In this document: positions 49,852 to 57,738 of the stretch, in pieces
Position numbering within the stretch: position 1 is the first letter of the stretch
Layout: every line of letters begins with the position of its first letter
Origin: Trichococcus patagoniensis
GTDB taxonomy: Bacteria; Bacillota; Bacilli; Lactobacillales; Aerococcaceae
Assembly (NCBI RefSeq): GCF_003051085.1
Contig: NZ_QAOM01000008.1
Span: forward strand, 1 to 64,000
DNA length: 64,000 bases
Reading direction: 5' to 3'
Program-made: the position numbers and the translations under genes
The notes under the pieces: generated by a model
Database searches by the model: none
The model's input: only the letters and a program-made list of their open reading frames with translations
Told to the model about the DNA's origin: nothing

Positions 49852-49923
49852 TTATTTTTTTTATATTCTCAATGCTTTTTAAGCAATTTGATTCGGTAAG
49901 TAGGGTGGTACGGTTGTATTGGT

Positions 49924-50184
49924 TTAAGCTCTTAGGCCTAAACGTTTTTCGGTGATGTCGGTTGCGCTGATGACGTCGACTTGTTTTTCCAACTGTTTCG
50001 TCAACAGTTCAGCATCTTCTATTTTATCGAAACTGATGCCGACCGTAATCATGGAAACATCGTAATCCTCGGTACCGGTCAGCGTCAGGGTGTCGATGTT
50101 GTATTGCGGCTTCAGGATAACTTGCGTGATACGATTCAAAACGCCGGGTTTATTCACGACTTTGGTTTGGATTAATCTTAGCAT
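49924..50184 (-). CDS. ilvN: Acetolactate synthase small (regulatory) subunit
   Basis: An ACT-domain regulator of IlvB that brings feedback inhibition by valine. At 86 residues it contains the ACT domain alone (RLIQTKVVNKPGVLNRITQV...), lacking the C-terminal domain of the roughly 160-residue type; similar short forms exist in enterics. It starts 4 nt after the ilvB stop, so translation is coupled. GGAAGGGGTG precedes the ATG. Confidence 0.92.
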   Translation of the reverse strand: MLRLIQTKVVNKPGVLNRITQVILKPQYNIDTLTLTGTEDYDVSMITVGISFDKIEDAELLTKQLEKQVDVISATDITEKRLGLRA

Positions 50185-50188
50185 CGTC

Positions 50189-51889
50189 CTACACCCCTTC
50201 CATTTCGTTATTTGGCCTGCCCGAAACTACCATAGGGTAGACCATTTCATCTTTTGAAATCAGAATATCCAAGATATAAGGACCTGGATAATTCAAGGCT
50301 GTCTGGATGGCTTCATCGACTTTATCCGGATCGGATACTCTCGCAGCTGTTATGCCGTATGCATCAGCCAGTTTAACGAAATCAGGTGAATCCGGAATCT
50401 CGGAATGGGAGTAACGGCCTTTATAAAATTTATTCTGCCATTGATGAACCATGCCCAATACTTCATTATTGAGGATAAAGTATTTCACATTCAGCCTGTT
50501 GGCATTCAGGATCGCCAATTCTTGGTTGGTCATCTGGAAACCGCCGTCGCCGACGAAGCAAACGACCGTTTTGTCAGGGTAAGCCATTTGGGCGCCGATC
50601 GCTGCCGGAATGCCGAAGCCCATCGTTCCCAAGCCGCCACTTGTCAGCAATTGTTTGCCGTGTGTAAACGGGTAATACTGAGCTGCCCACATCTGATGTT
50701 GGCCAACGTCGGTTACAACAATGGCTTCACCGTGAGTCAATTCGCCGACATACTCGACTACATGTTGCGGCTTGATGAATGTATCGGATTTTTCATAACC
50801 GAAAGGGTGCTGTTTTTTATTGTCCATCACGTGGCTGAACCAAACGGAATGGTCAGGCACTTCAGCCAATTTTGTGTCGTTCAGCATAATCAAAGCCAAG
50901 CGGGCATCAGACAACACCGGAATATGCGTGTGCATGATTTTACCAAGTTCGGCATTGTCGATATCGACATGGACGATAACCGCCTCCGGTGCGAAATTGG
51001 TTGGGTCGCTGGCGACACGGTCATCGAAACGTGCACCGAAGTTGAGAAGCAGGTCACATTCCATCAGAGCCATATTCGAAGCGTAGGAGCCGTGCATACC
51101 GGCCATTCCCAATGATAGCTTATGTTTGATTGGGAAGCTGCCAAGACCCAAAAGCGTGTTTACCACGGGAATTTGGTAGTATTCAGCAAAAGCCAAGAGT
51201 TCTTTTTCAGCCTGGGCATGGATAACGCCTTGACCGGCCAAAATGATCGGTTTTTTACTTGCAGCGATCGCTTCGTTCACTTTAGCAATCTTTTCCGGAA
51301 CAGGCAGACACTCTGGATTATAGCCCGGTAGATTTTTATCGGGTTGGGTGTAATCTTCATAGGAGACTTCCTGGACACCGATGTTTTTTGGAATATCGAT
51401 GACAATCGGTCCTTTTCTGCCTGTATTCGCCAGATAAAAAGCTTCGTGGATGATGCGCGGGATATCCTTGGCATTACGGATTTGATAGTTGTATTTCGTC
51501 ACCGGCGTCGTCATCCCGATAATGTCGGTTTCCTGGAAAGCGTCCTTACCGATGCCGGCCTCATGCACTTGGCCAGTGATAACAATCAATGGAATAGAAT
51601 CCAATTGAGCTGTTGCAATTCCGGTCAGCACATTTGTTGCGCCGGGGCCGCTTGTAACGATACAGACGCCAGGTTTGCCGGTAGCGCGGGCATAGCCGTC
51701 AGCCGCGTGGACAGCGCCTTGCTCATGTCTTGTCAGGACATGATTCGATTCGGATTTGTAGAATTCATCGTAGATGTGAAGGACAGAGCCGCCTGGATAG
51801 CCGAACAGAACTTCAACACCTTCATTTTTCAACGCCTCAACAAGAAGGGTTACGCCTTTTTTTGTTTTAGTTTTCATTTCAGATTCCAT
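50189..51889 (-). CDS. ilvB: Acetolactate synthase large (catalytic) subunit
   Basis: A thiamine diphosphate enzyme that condenses two pyruvates, or pyruvate with 2-oxobutanoate. The 566-residue protein has the glutamate-containing TRHEQGAVHAADGYARATG, the FAD-binding middle domain and the ThDP motif GDGGFQMTNQEL...NN. Its place with ilvN, ilvC and ilvA makes it the biosynthetic enzyme, not the catabolic AlsS. I chose the ATG at 51889 (MESEMKTKTKKG) with GGGGAG 7 nt upstream; an in-frame ATG 42 nt earlier lacks a site. It is preceded by an attenuator leader. Confidence 0.96.
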   Translation of the reverse strand: MESEMKTKTKKGVTLLVEALKNEGVEVLFGYPGGSVLHIYDEFYKSESNHVLTRHEQGAVHAADGYARATGKPGVCIVTSGPGATNVLTGIATAQLDSIPLIVITGQVHEAGIGKDAFQETDIIGMTTPVTKYNYQIRNAKDIPRIIHEAFYLANTGRKGPIVIDIPKNIGVQEVSYEDYTQPDKNLPGYNPECLPVPEKIAKVNEAIAASKKPIILAGQGVIHAQAEKELLAFAEYYQIPVVNTLLGLGSFPIKHKLSLGMAGMHGSYASNMALMECDLLLNFGARFDDRVASDPTNFAPEAVIVHVDIDNAELGKIMHTHIPVLSDARLALIMLNDTKLAEVPDHSVWFSHVMDNKKQHPFGYEKSDTFIKPQHVVEYVGELTHGEAIVVTDVGQHQMWAAQYYPFTHGKQLLTSGGLGTMGFGIPAAIGAQMAYPDKTVVCFVGDGGFQMTNQELAILNANRLNVKYFILNNEVLGMVHQWQNKFYKGRYSHSEIPDSPDFVKLADAYGITAARVSDPDKVDEAIQTALNYPGPYILDILISKDEMVYPMVVSGRPNNEMEGV

Positions 51890-51938
51890 GTTAATCTCCC
51901 CATTTCTCGTTTTACCTATGTCTGTTTGCAATATGGAT

Positions 51939-51976
51939 AAAAAAAAGCATCCTCATCAATCAATGATGGGATGCTT
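51939..51976 (-). terminator. Attenuator terminator in the ilvB leader
   Basis: On the minus strand AAGCATCC-CATCA pairs with TGATG-A-GGATGCTT (13 bp, one bulge), followed by eight U, about 50 nt before the ilvB start. Its 5' arm overlaps an alternative hairpin, GGGATG-AAG-CATCCC (51968-51982), so the two cannot form together. Confidence 0.88.
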
Positions 51977-51982
51977 CATCCC
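51968..51982 (-). promoter_or_regulatory. Candidate antiterminator hairpin in the ilvB leader
   Basis: GGGATG-AAG-CATCCC on the minus strand takes nine bases of the terminator's 5' arm. Its own first half can also be captured by an upstream segment (GTCCTATTTG with CAAATGGGAT, 51978-51987 with 51995-52004), which would release the terminator. Confidence 0.6.
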
Positions 51983-51998
51983 ATTTGATTACCACAAA

Positions 51999-52045
51999 TA
52001 GGACTTAAACAATCTGTAAAAAATTTCTACAGTGTTTAACTCCTA
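51999..52045 (-). promoter_or_regulatory. Leader hairpin starting at the ilvL stop codon
   Basis: TAGGAGTTAAACACTGTA pairs with TACAG-AT-TGTTTAAGTCCTA: 5 + 7 + 5 base pairs with one mismatch and a two-base bulge, around a 9-nt loop. The first bases UAG are the leader peptide stop codon, so a ribosome finishing the peptide would cover the 5' arm, while a ribosome stalled on the upstream Ile/Val/Leu codons would leave it free. Confidence 0.75.
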
Positions 52046-52090
52046 GATCATTAAGACGATAATAATGTTTAGTGGATTCATCGTTTTCAT
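52043..52090 (-). CDS. ilv operon leader peptide
   Basis: A 15-codon frame, ATG to TAG, reading MKTMNPLNIIIVLMI: four Ile, one Val and two Leu, with a run of Ile-Ile-Ile-Val-Leu just before the end. The composition is what an attenuation leader for a branched-chain amino acid operon needs. A weak AGGT lies 7 nt before the ATG. The stop codon lies at the base of a long hairpin, and a U-tailed terminator follows, then ilvB. Leader-peptide attenuation is known for the leu-ilv region of Lactococcus; this peptide itself I do not recognise. Confidence 0.8.
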   Translation of the reverse strand: MKTMNPLNIIIVLMI

Positions 52091-52142
52091 ATGGGATACC
52101 TGATTTCTATATGGATTTGTTATTGCTTAAGTGATTGATATA

Positions 52143-52171
52143 ATCATATAAGATTTACATGAGAGTGTCAA
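52143..52171 (-). promoter_or_regulatory. ilvBNCA promoter
   Basis: On the minus strand: a perfect TTGACA (52166-52171), 17 bp, and TATGAT (52143-52148). Start near 52136, giving a leader of about 245 nt before ilvB that holds the leader peptide and attenuator. Confidence 0.8.
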
Positions 52172-52175
52172 CGGT

Positions 52176-52190
52176 AATTTTCACATTAAT
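52176..52190. promoter_or_regulatory. Candidate CodY box at the ilvB promoter
   Basis: AATTTTCACATTAAT matches the CodY consensus AATTTTCWGAAAATT at 11 of 15 positions, with the first eight perfect. It lies 4 bp upstream of the -35 hexamer. CodY is encoded in this window and is the known repressor of branched-chain amino acid synthesis in Firmicutes. Confidence 0.5.
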
Positions 52191-52248
52191 TTCATTTATT
52201 TCTAATAATTGGCCGAATTGGACATGCCGGACGATTTTTTTGTGCGCA

Positions 52249-53118
52249 TCACCGGCTTGACAAGAACTCCTGCAACTCAGGCAGCTGCCTTTCAGCGGCC
52301 CGTTCGGCATACTGGTAATAAGCATCCAGACGCTGCACGTTCCGTTCCATCCTGCCTATGGAAAGCTGGTCGGGCGCAATGACAAACGCCTTGTTTTCCT
52401 TTTCCAGTTGCTCAATCAGTGCCATTGAGCGGTTATAGGCGATGTGCCGCTGCTCGATGGCTGCAATCACTTCGGGATAAGCCCGCAGATGGCGCCGGAT
52501 AATGGCATTGAAGCGCTGCTTTTCCTTGATGTAGCCGCGCGGGCGCGTCAGCAGGATTACGTGCTTTTGGTTGCCGTCTGCAATCGCTTTTTCGATTGGA
52601 AGCGAGTCAACGATGCCGCCGTCCAGATAGAATTTGCCATTGATTTGGGTAGGGGGCATCAGCAACGGCACAGTGGAAGACGCCCGGATTTTGAGTGCCA
52701 ATTCTTCGGTGGTTGCGATGTCTTCTTTATCGAAATAAACAGGTTGTGCGGTCTCCATATCCGTCGCAACGATTTTCATGGAAGCCGAATTGTGCTTGAA
52801 TGAATCGAAATGAAAGGGGATATCGGTCGTGATCGCATCTTCATAGATGTATTTGGTGTTGAAATAACCCTGGCCATTGAGGAGGTATTTCACCCCTGAA
52901 AAAGCCGGATTTGCGGCGATATCAACAAATGAAGCTTTTGTGCGGATAAGGTCCCGGCTGACATAATTGATGCCATTGACTGATCCGGAAGAAACCCCGA
53001 TGACATAATCCATGTAGATTTCTTGACGCAGCAGCGTGTTGATGACTCCTGCGCAAAAGACGCCGCGCATGGCTCCTCCTTCAATGATCAAGGATACTTT
53101 TTCTTTATTCTGTTCCAT
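52249..53118 (-). CDS. Patatin-like phospholipase family protein
   Basis: A 289-residue cytoplasmic serine hydrolase with the Ser-Asp dyad of patatins: oxyanion loop EGGAMRGVFCAG, nucleophile elbow GVSSGS (the GXSXG pattern) and catalytic DGGIVDSLP. It resembles the YjjU-type bacterial branch. The likely reaction is acyl ester hydrolysis of phospholipids or related lipids; no partner gene indicates the substrate. GAGGTG precedes the ATG. No terminator with a clear T tail is seen. Confidence 0.85.
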   Translation of the reverse strand: MEQNKEKVSLIIEGGAMRGVFCAGVINTLLRQEIYMDYVIGVSSGSVNGINYVSRDLIRTKASFVDIAANPAFSGVKYLLNGQGYFNTKYIYEDAITTDIPFHFDSFKHNSASMKIVATDMETAQPVYFDKEDIATTEELALKIRASSTVPLLMPPTQINGKFYLDGGIVDSLPIEKAIADGNQKHVILLTRPRGYIKEKQRFNAIIRRHLRAYPEVIAAIEQRHIAYNRSMALIEQLEKENKAFVIAPDQLSIGRMERNVQRLDAYYQYAERAAERQLPELQEFLSSR

Positions 53119-53289
53119 ACATTTTTCACCTCAATCTATAGTATAGATGACATTGCGGTGTGATGCGATGCTTTTCTCATTTTTTATTCCCTTAAGGATC
53201 GGGATGGCGAAAGCCTTTTCCGGATGCGGCAAATGTGGTATATTCGCATTAATGATACCTAATGACCACAAAATTTTAGATGGGGTGAG

Positions 53290-54066
53290 ATGATGATCAG
53301 ATTCGACCATGTAAGCGTCACGCGCGACAACCGGAAAATTTTGAAAGACATCAATTGGCACGCAACAAAGGGCGAGCATTGGGCCATACTCGGCTTGAAC
53401 GGATCGGGCAAGACAACCTTGCTGCAACTGCTGAATGGCTATCTGTGGCCCAGCAGCGGCACACTGGTCGTGTTGGGTGAAACGTTCGGGAAAACGGTCA
53501 TCCCCGAGCTGCGCAAACGGATTGGCTGGGTCAGTTCCGCGCTGCAGCAACAGCTGAATCAGCAAGAAATTGCCGAACACATCGTCCTGAGCGGCAAATT
53601 CGCCTCGATCGGTGTCTGGACCATCCCGACTGAAGCCGAAAAACAGCAGGCGCTGGATCTGCTGATCAAATGCGGCGGAAAGGAACTGATCGGGATCCGC
53701 TATGGCATCCTTTCCCAAGGGCAGCAGCAGATCATTCTGATCGCCCGCGCTTTGATGGCCAATCCGGAAATATTGATCTTGGATGAGCCGTGCAACGGCC
53801 TGGACCTCTTTGCGAAGGAGAAACTGCTGGAGGATATCCAGCGGATCGCCGATGAGCCGGAAGGGCCGACGATGATCTACGTCAGCCATCACACCGAGGA
53901 AATCCTGCCGTGTTTCCAAAAGCTGATGCTGTTGAAGGATGGTTCTATCCATATGACAGGCAAAACAAGCAACTTGCTGAAAGAGGAAATATTGAATGAT
54001 TTCTACGAAAAGCCGGTGCAGACAATCCGGATGTCCAAGAACCGGCTGGCAGTCTTTCCGAAATAA
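53290..54066 (+). CDS. ABC transporter ATP-binding protein (YlmA-like)
   Basis: A single ATPase domain of 258 residues: Walker A GLNGSGKTTLLQLLNG, signature LSQGQQQ (a variant of LSGGQ), Walker B ILILDEPCNGLD and a switch His in YVSHHTEE. No permease or binding protein gene is adjacent, so the partner is unknown or encoded elsewhere. Stand-alone members of this type occur in Bacilli. GGGGTGAG precedes two adjacent ATG codons; either could be used. A good terminator follows. Confidence 0.85.
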   Translation: MMIRFDHVSVTRDNRKILKDINWHATKGEHWAILGLNGSGKTTLLQLLNGYLWPSSGTLVVLGETFGKTVIPELRKRIGWVSSALQQQLNQQEIAEHIVLSGKFASIGVWTIPTEAEKQQALDLLIKCGGKELIGIRYGILSQGQQQIILIARALMANPEILILDEPCNGLDLFAKEKLLEDIQRIADEPEGPTMIYVSHHTEEILPCFQKLMLLKDGSIHMTGKTSNLLKEEILNDFYEKPVQTIRMSKNRLAVFPK

Positions 54067-54121
54067 ATAAGATTTCAACTTGATCAGCGTTGGTAGAAAG
54101 AAGCAAATAAAAAAAGGAATT

Positions 54122-54163
54122 AGCCGTGAAATGTGCGTTGTTGCAACAGTTCACGGCTTTTTT
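54122..54163 (+). terminator. Terminator after the ABC ATPase gene
   Basis: AGCCGTGAA / TTCACGGCT form a perfect 9-bp stem with a 19-nt loop and a T run; an A run also lies to the left. Confidence 0.88.
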
Positions 54164-54211
54164 ATGTTTTGTTTATTCATGAATTTTACATGTGAAAAAA
54201 CAAACAGGTTA

Positions 54212-54239
54212 TTGACATATGTCATAAATGAGGTAAAAT
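54212..54239 (+). promoter_or_regulatory. Promoter and palindromic operator candidate of the persulfide cluster
   Basis: A perfect TTGACA (54212-54217), 16 bp, and TAAAAT (54234-54239). The -35 is part of the perfect palindrome TGACATATGTCA (54213-54224). A second near-palindrome, TTTTACATGTGAAA, lies at 54184-54197. A repressor at the first would cover RNA polymerase contacts. The DUF134 regulator encoded downstream in the same cluster is a possible binder. Confidence 0.6.
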
Positions 54240-54277
54240 TCTAGGTGCACAATCCATGCAAAAAGGAGGTTTAAAAG

Positions 54278-55102
54278 GTGATAATTAAAACATTAGCCGA
54301 AAACACGGCAATTGCCGACACTTTCGGGACGGAACATGGTCTCAGTCTTTATATTGAAACGAGCAAGCACAAGCTTCTCTTTGATTTGGGCGCAAGTGGC
54401 TTGTTCGCTGAGAATGCCGAAAAGATGGGGATCGATCTCGCAGCGGTCGACACCGTAATCATTTCGCATGGGCATTCCGATCACGGCGGCGGTCTGGAGA
54501 CTTTTTTGAATTTGAATACCACGGCAAAAATATATGTGAACAAAAAAGCTTTCGAGGAACATTATTCGGCTAGACCCAGCGGTATGGCCGACATAGGATT
54601 AAATCAGCACTTATTGCCGAACGAACGCTTTGTATTCGTTGATGATCATCTCAAACTGGACGAGGAACTTGAGCTGTTCGCTGGTGTTGCTGTCAATCGG
54701 TTCTATCCATCAGGAAATGAGACACTTTTTATGAAACAGGGGTCGGATCTTTTGCAGGATGACTTTAGCCATGAACACAACCTGATAATCACAGATGCCG
54801 GGAAAACGGTTTTGATAGCGGGTTGTGCCCACAGAGGGATAGTGAATATCGTGGAACATTTTCATTCCATGAAAAATGCATATCCGGATTTCGTCATCGG
54901 CGGCTTCCATTTATACAACCGATCAAAAGATCAACAAGAAGATCCTGAAGTAATGAGACAAATAGGCGAATTTTTGTTGACGACAAAGGCGGATTACTAC
55001 ACGTGCCACTGCACAGGGCTGGCACCCTATAATCGATTGAAAGAACAAATGAAGGAAAAGATAGGTTATTTGGCGACAGGAAGTCAGCTGAGCCTATCTT
55101 AA
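54278..55102 (+). CDS. MBL-fold metallohydrolase (COG1237-type)
   Basis: A 274-residue cytoplasmic protein of the metallo-beta-lactamase fold with the metal motif His64-x-His66-x-Asp68-His69 (SHGHSDHGGG), later histidines in AGCAHRGI and GGFHLY, and a C-terminal YYTCHCTG. This resembles the group annotated as dihydropterin/ribofuranosyl-aminobenzene phosphate synthase-like hydrolases, whose bacterial role is unclear. The start is GTG, 7 nt after AAAAGGAGGT. It is the first gene of a cluster with a persulfide reductase, DUF89, DUF134 and a radical SAM gene; members are often near DUF134 genes in anaerobes. Confidence 0.82.
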   Translation: MIIKTLAENTAIADTFGTEHGLSLYIETSKHKLLFDLGASGLFAENAEKMGIDLAAVDTVIISHGHSDHGGGLETFLNLNTTAKIYVNKKAFEEHYSARPSGMADIGLNQHLLPNERFVFVDDHLKLDEELELFAGVAVNRFYPSGNETLFMKQGSDLLQDDFSHEHNLIITDAGKTVLIAGCAHRGIVNIVEHFHSMKNAYPDFVIGGFHLYNRSKDQQEDPEVMRQIGEFLLTTKADYYTCHCTGLAPYNRLKEQMKEKIGYLATGSQLSLS

Positions 55103-55128
55103 AAAAATGAACAGGGAGAAATGAATTT

Positions 55129-56826
55129 ATGGGTAAAAGAATTTTGATCGTCGGCGGAGTTGCAGGCGGAGCTTCAGTGGCAGCAAGAGTAAGAAGAATC
55201 GACGGGGATGCAGAGGTCATCATGTTCGACAAGGGGCCACACGTATCCTTTTCAAACTGCTCGTTACCTTATCATTTGAGCGGAATAGTAGAAAACAGCG
55301 CTGACTTGGTTTTGATGAGCCCAGAAAAATTCAAGAAACAATATGACATTGAAGCCCGTGTCAATAGTGAGGTAGTCCACATCAATCGGGATTCCAAAAA
55401 AATAGCCATAAAAAATCTTATTACCGGTGAACAATATGAAGAAAGTTACGATAAGCTTGTCTTGTCACCAGGGGCGAGCCCGATCCTTCCAAGAAACATC
55501 GCGGGCATCGACAGTCAGCATGTTTTTACGGTCAGGAATGTCGTGGACATCGAGAAGCTGAACGGCTATATCGTCGAAAACGATATCCAGGATGTGGCCG
55601 TTGTCGGCGGCGGTTTCATAGGAGTCGAAGTGGCTGAAAATCTGCGTTTGGCAGGGAAAAATGTCAGCCTGATTGAAGCGCAAAATCAGATCATGGCCCC
55701 ATTTGATTTCGATATGGCTCAAATCCTGCATAAGGAAATGATGGACAATGGGATCAATCTGATTTTGGATGATGGTGTGCAGGCAATAGCGGATGATGCC
55801 ATTGAATTGCAATCCGGTCGGAAAATAGCTGCCCAAGCAGTCGTCATGTCGATTGGGGTCACTCCGGAAACCAGCCTTGCCAGGGATGCCGGCATTGAAA
55901 TAGGCGTCACTGGTGCGATCAAAGTAGATCATAATTATTTGACCAACGATAAGAATATTTACGCTGTAGGGGATGCGATTGAGGTATACAGCCAATTGAC
56001 GCATAAACCGACAAAACTTGCTTTGGCAGGTCCTGCCCAAAGACAGGCGCGGGCAGCGGCTGATCATATGTACGGGATGCCTCACAACTACAAAGGTGTG
56101 ATCGGCTCTTCCGTGGTGCAAGTTTTTGAACTGGGGGCTGCTTCAACCGGACTGAATGAAAAAACAGCAAAAGCTGCCGATATTTCCTGCGATTTTGTCT
56201 ATATCATCGCCAACGATAAAGTCGGATTGATGCCAGACAGCAATCCGATGCACTTCAAACTTATTTACGAATATCCGACCGGAAAGATATTAGGAGCCCA
56301 AGCAATCGGCAAAGGCAATGTGGATAAGCGGATCGATGTGATCGCAGCCATGATTACGATGGGCGGGACACTGGAAGACCTGAAAGAATTGGAATTGTGC
56401 TATGCCCCTCTGTTCGGAACTGCCAAAGATGTCGTCAACTATGCAGCACTGGTGGGACTTAACCTGCTGTACGGCAGATTCCAACAGGTGCCGGTTACAA
56501 AAGTCAGAGAATTGGTCGAAAAAGGCGCCTATATCGTTGATGTTCGGGAAACGGGCGAATTCGCAAGAGGACATCTTGTGAATGCCGTGAACATCCCATT
56601 AAGCGAATTGAGGGATCGTTTCGATGAAATTCCGAAAGACCAACCCGTCTATCTGCACTGCCGTTCCAGCCAGAGAAGCTACAACGCGGTTATGGCCTTG
56701 CAGAACGCAGGGTACGCTAACGTAGTGAATATTTCCGGCTCATTCTTGGGCATCTGCTTGTATGAATACGTCCAAGACTGCACGACCGGCCGCGAAAAAA
56801 TTGTAACAGCCTATAACTTCAAGTAA
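55129..56826 (+). CDS. CoA-disulfide/persulfide reductase with rhodanese domain
   Basis: An FAD- and NAD(P)H-dependent oxidoreductase (about residues 1-450) fused to a C-terminal rhodanese domain (about 470-550). The N-terminal VGGVAGGASVAARVRR binds FAD and the single redox cysteine is Cys44 in HVSFSNCSLPYHLSG, as in CoA-disulfide reductases. The rhodanese loop LHCRSSQRSY carries Cys511, intact and thus probably active. Fused forms such as those in Shewanella and Bacillus reduce CoA-persulfide or polysulfide, so a role in sulfane sulfur reduction or low-molecular-weight thiol redox is likely. It follows the MBL gene by 26 nt. Confidence 0.9.
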   Translation: MGKRILIVGGVAGGASVAARVRRIDGDAEVIMFDKGPHVSFSNCSLPYHLSGIVENSADLVLMSPEKFKKQYDIEARVNSEVVHINRDSKKIAIKNLITGEQYEESYDKLVLSPGASPILPRNIAGIDSQHVFTVRNVVDIEKLNGYIVENDIQDVAVVGGGFIGVEVAENLRLAGKNVSLIEAQNQIMAPFDFDMAQILHKEMMDNGINLILDDGVQAIADDAIELQSGRKIAAQAVVMSIGVTPETSLARDAGIEIGVTGAIKVDHNYLTNDKNIYAVGDAIEVYSQLTHKPTKLALAGPAQRQARAAADHMYGMPHNYKGVIGSSVVQVFELGAASTGLNEKTAKAADISCDFVYIIANDKVGLMPDSNPMHFKLIYEYPTGKILGAQAIGKGNVDKRIDVIAAMITMGGTLEDLKELELCYAPLFGTAKDVVNYAALVGLNLLYGRFQQVPVTKVRELVEKGAYIVDVRETGEFARGHLVNAVNIPLSELRDRFDEIPKDQPVYLHCRSSQRSYNAVMALQNAGYANVVNISGSFLGICLYEYVQDCTTGREKIVTAYNFK

Positions 56827-56868
56827 GGGCTTCTTTAAAAAGACGAAAATAATATAGGAGGTCCAAGG

Positions 56869-57738
56869 ATGGAATTATATTTGGATTGCTTGCCCTGCAT
56901 GTTGAAGCAAGTGCTTGAGGCAACGCGATTGGTAACAAACGATACGGATTTACAGGAAAAGATCCTGTGTGAAGCCTTCAATGCATATTCCGACAATAAA
57001 CCTTACCGATATGCGCCGGAAGTGTGCGAAGATATGCACGCAGTTGTGAAGAAATATACGGAAAGCGCTGATCCATACGCAAACATCAAAAGCAGTGATA
57101 TCCAAACAGCGTTCAGCCTCGAACCGACGCTTGTAAACTTGCTTGAAGAAGCAATTGATCCAATGGTATGTGCGTTAAAAATTTCCGCTACAGGCAATGT
57201 GATGGATTCGGCACTGTACAGCAGTCGCTACCTCGAATCTTTTCTGATCGAGGAATTAGAGATGCCTTTTGTCATCTCCGATGAAGGGTCTTTCAAAAAG
57301 GACTTGGAAAAAGCAAAGACAATCCTGATCATCGGCGATAATGCCGGAGAAGCCGTTTTTGACAAACTGTTGGCGCGCTTTTTGGCAGTGGACCACCAGG
57401 TCATATACGCGGTAAGGGATGCGGCCATCATCAATGATGTAACAATCGAGGAAGCCCTGCGAGTGGGAATGGACAATGTTGCTGATATTGTTTCGACTGG
57501 CTGCGGCGCCCCGGGTGCGGTGCTGGAATCATGCAGCGAGGCATTTCTGGAAGTATTCAATACTGCCGACATTGTCATCAGCAAAGGACAAGGGAATTAC
57601 GAGGCCCTATCGGATGCGTCCCGCAAAATATTTTTCCTTTTGAAAGCAAAATGCCCTAAAATTGCCAAATCAATTGGAGTCACTGTCAATGATTATGTAT
57701 TCAAATACAACGGAAAGAGGTTTTGCGATAATGGCTAG
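56869..57738 (+). CDS. DUF89 family protein (ARMT1-like phosphatase fold)
   Basis: A 289-residue protein with an N-terminal Cys pair (LDCLPCMLKQ, Cys7 and Cys10), the conserved GDNAGEAVFDKL, KGQGNYEAL and LLKAKCP motifs. These match the prokaryotic COG1578 branch of DUF89, a family of metal-dependent phosphatases thought to remove damaged phosphorylated metabolites. The physiological substrate of this branch is unknown. GGAGG precedes the ATG. Its last 8 nt overlap the start of the DUF134 gene, so the two are translationally linked. Confidence 0.82.
   Translation: MELYLDCLPCMLKQVLEATRLVTNDTDLQEKILCEAFNAYSDNKPYRYAPEVCEDMHAVVKKYTESADPYANIKSSDIQTAFSLEPTLVNLLEEAIDPMVCALKISATGNVMDSALYSSRYLESFLIEELEMPFVISDEGSFKKDLEKAKTILIIGDNAGEAVFDKLLARFLAVDHQVIYAVRDAAIINDVTIEEALRVGMDNVADIVSTGCGAPGAVLESCSEAFLEVFNTADIVISKGQGNYEALSDASRKIFFLLKAKCPKIAKSIGVTVNDYVFKYNGKRFCDNG

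Noticed and set aside
49902-49913. AGGGTGGTACGG, resembling the conserved T-box sequence, in the ilvN-ilvC gap
   Set aside because: It is on the plus strand while the ilv genes are on the minus strand, no amino acid gene follows in the plus direction, and no terminator or specifier structure accompanies it.
53131-54078. 315-codon frame on the minus strand opposite the lone ABC ATPase
   Set aside because: The plus-strand frame carries all ABC ATPase motifs; the reverse frame has no family features and is a shadow of GC-rich third positions.
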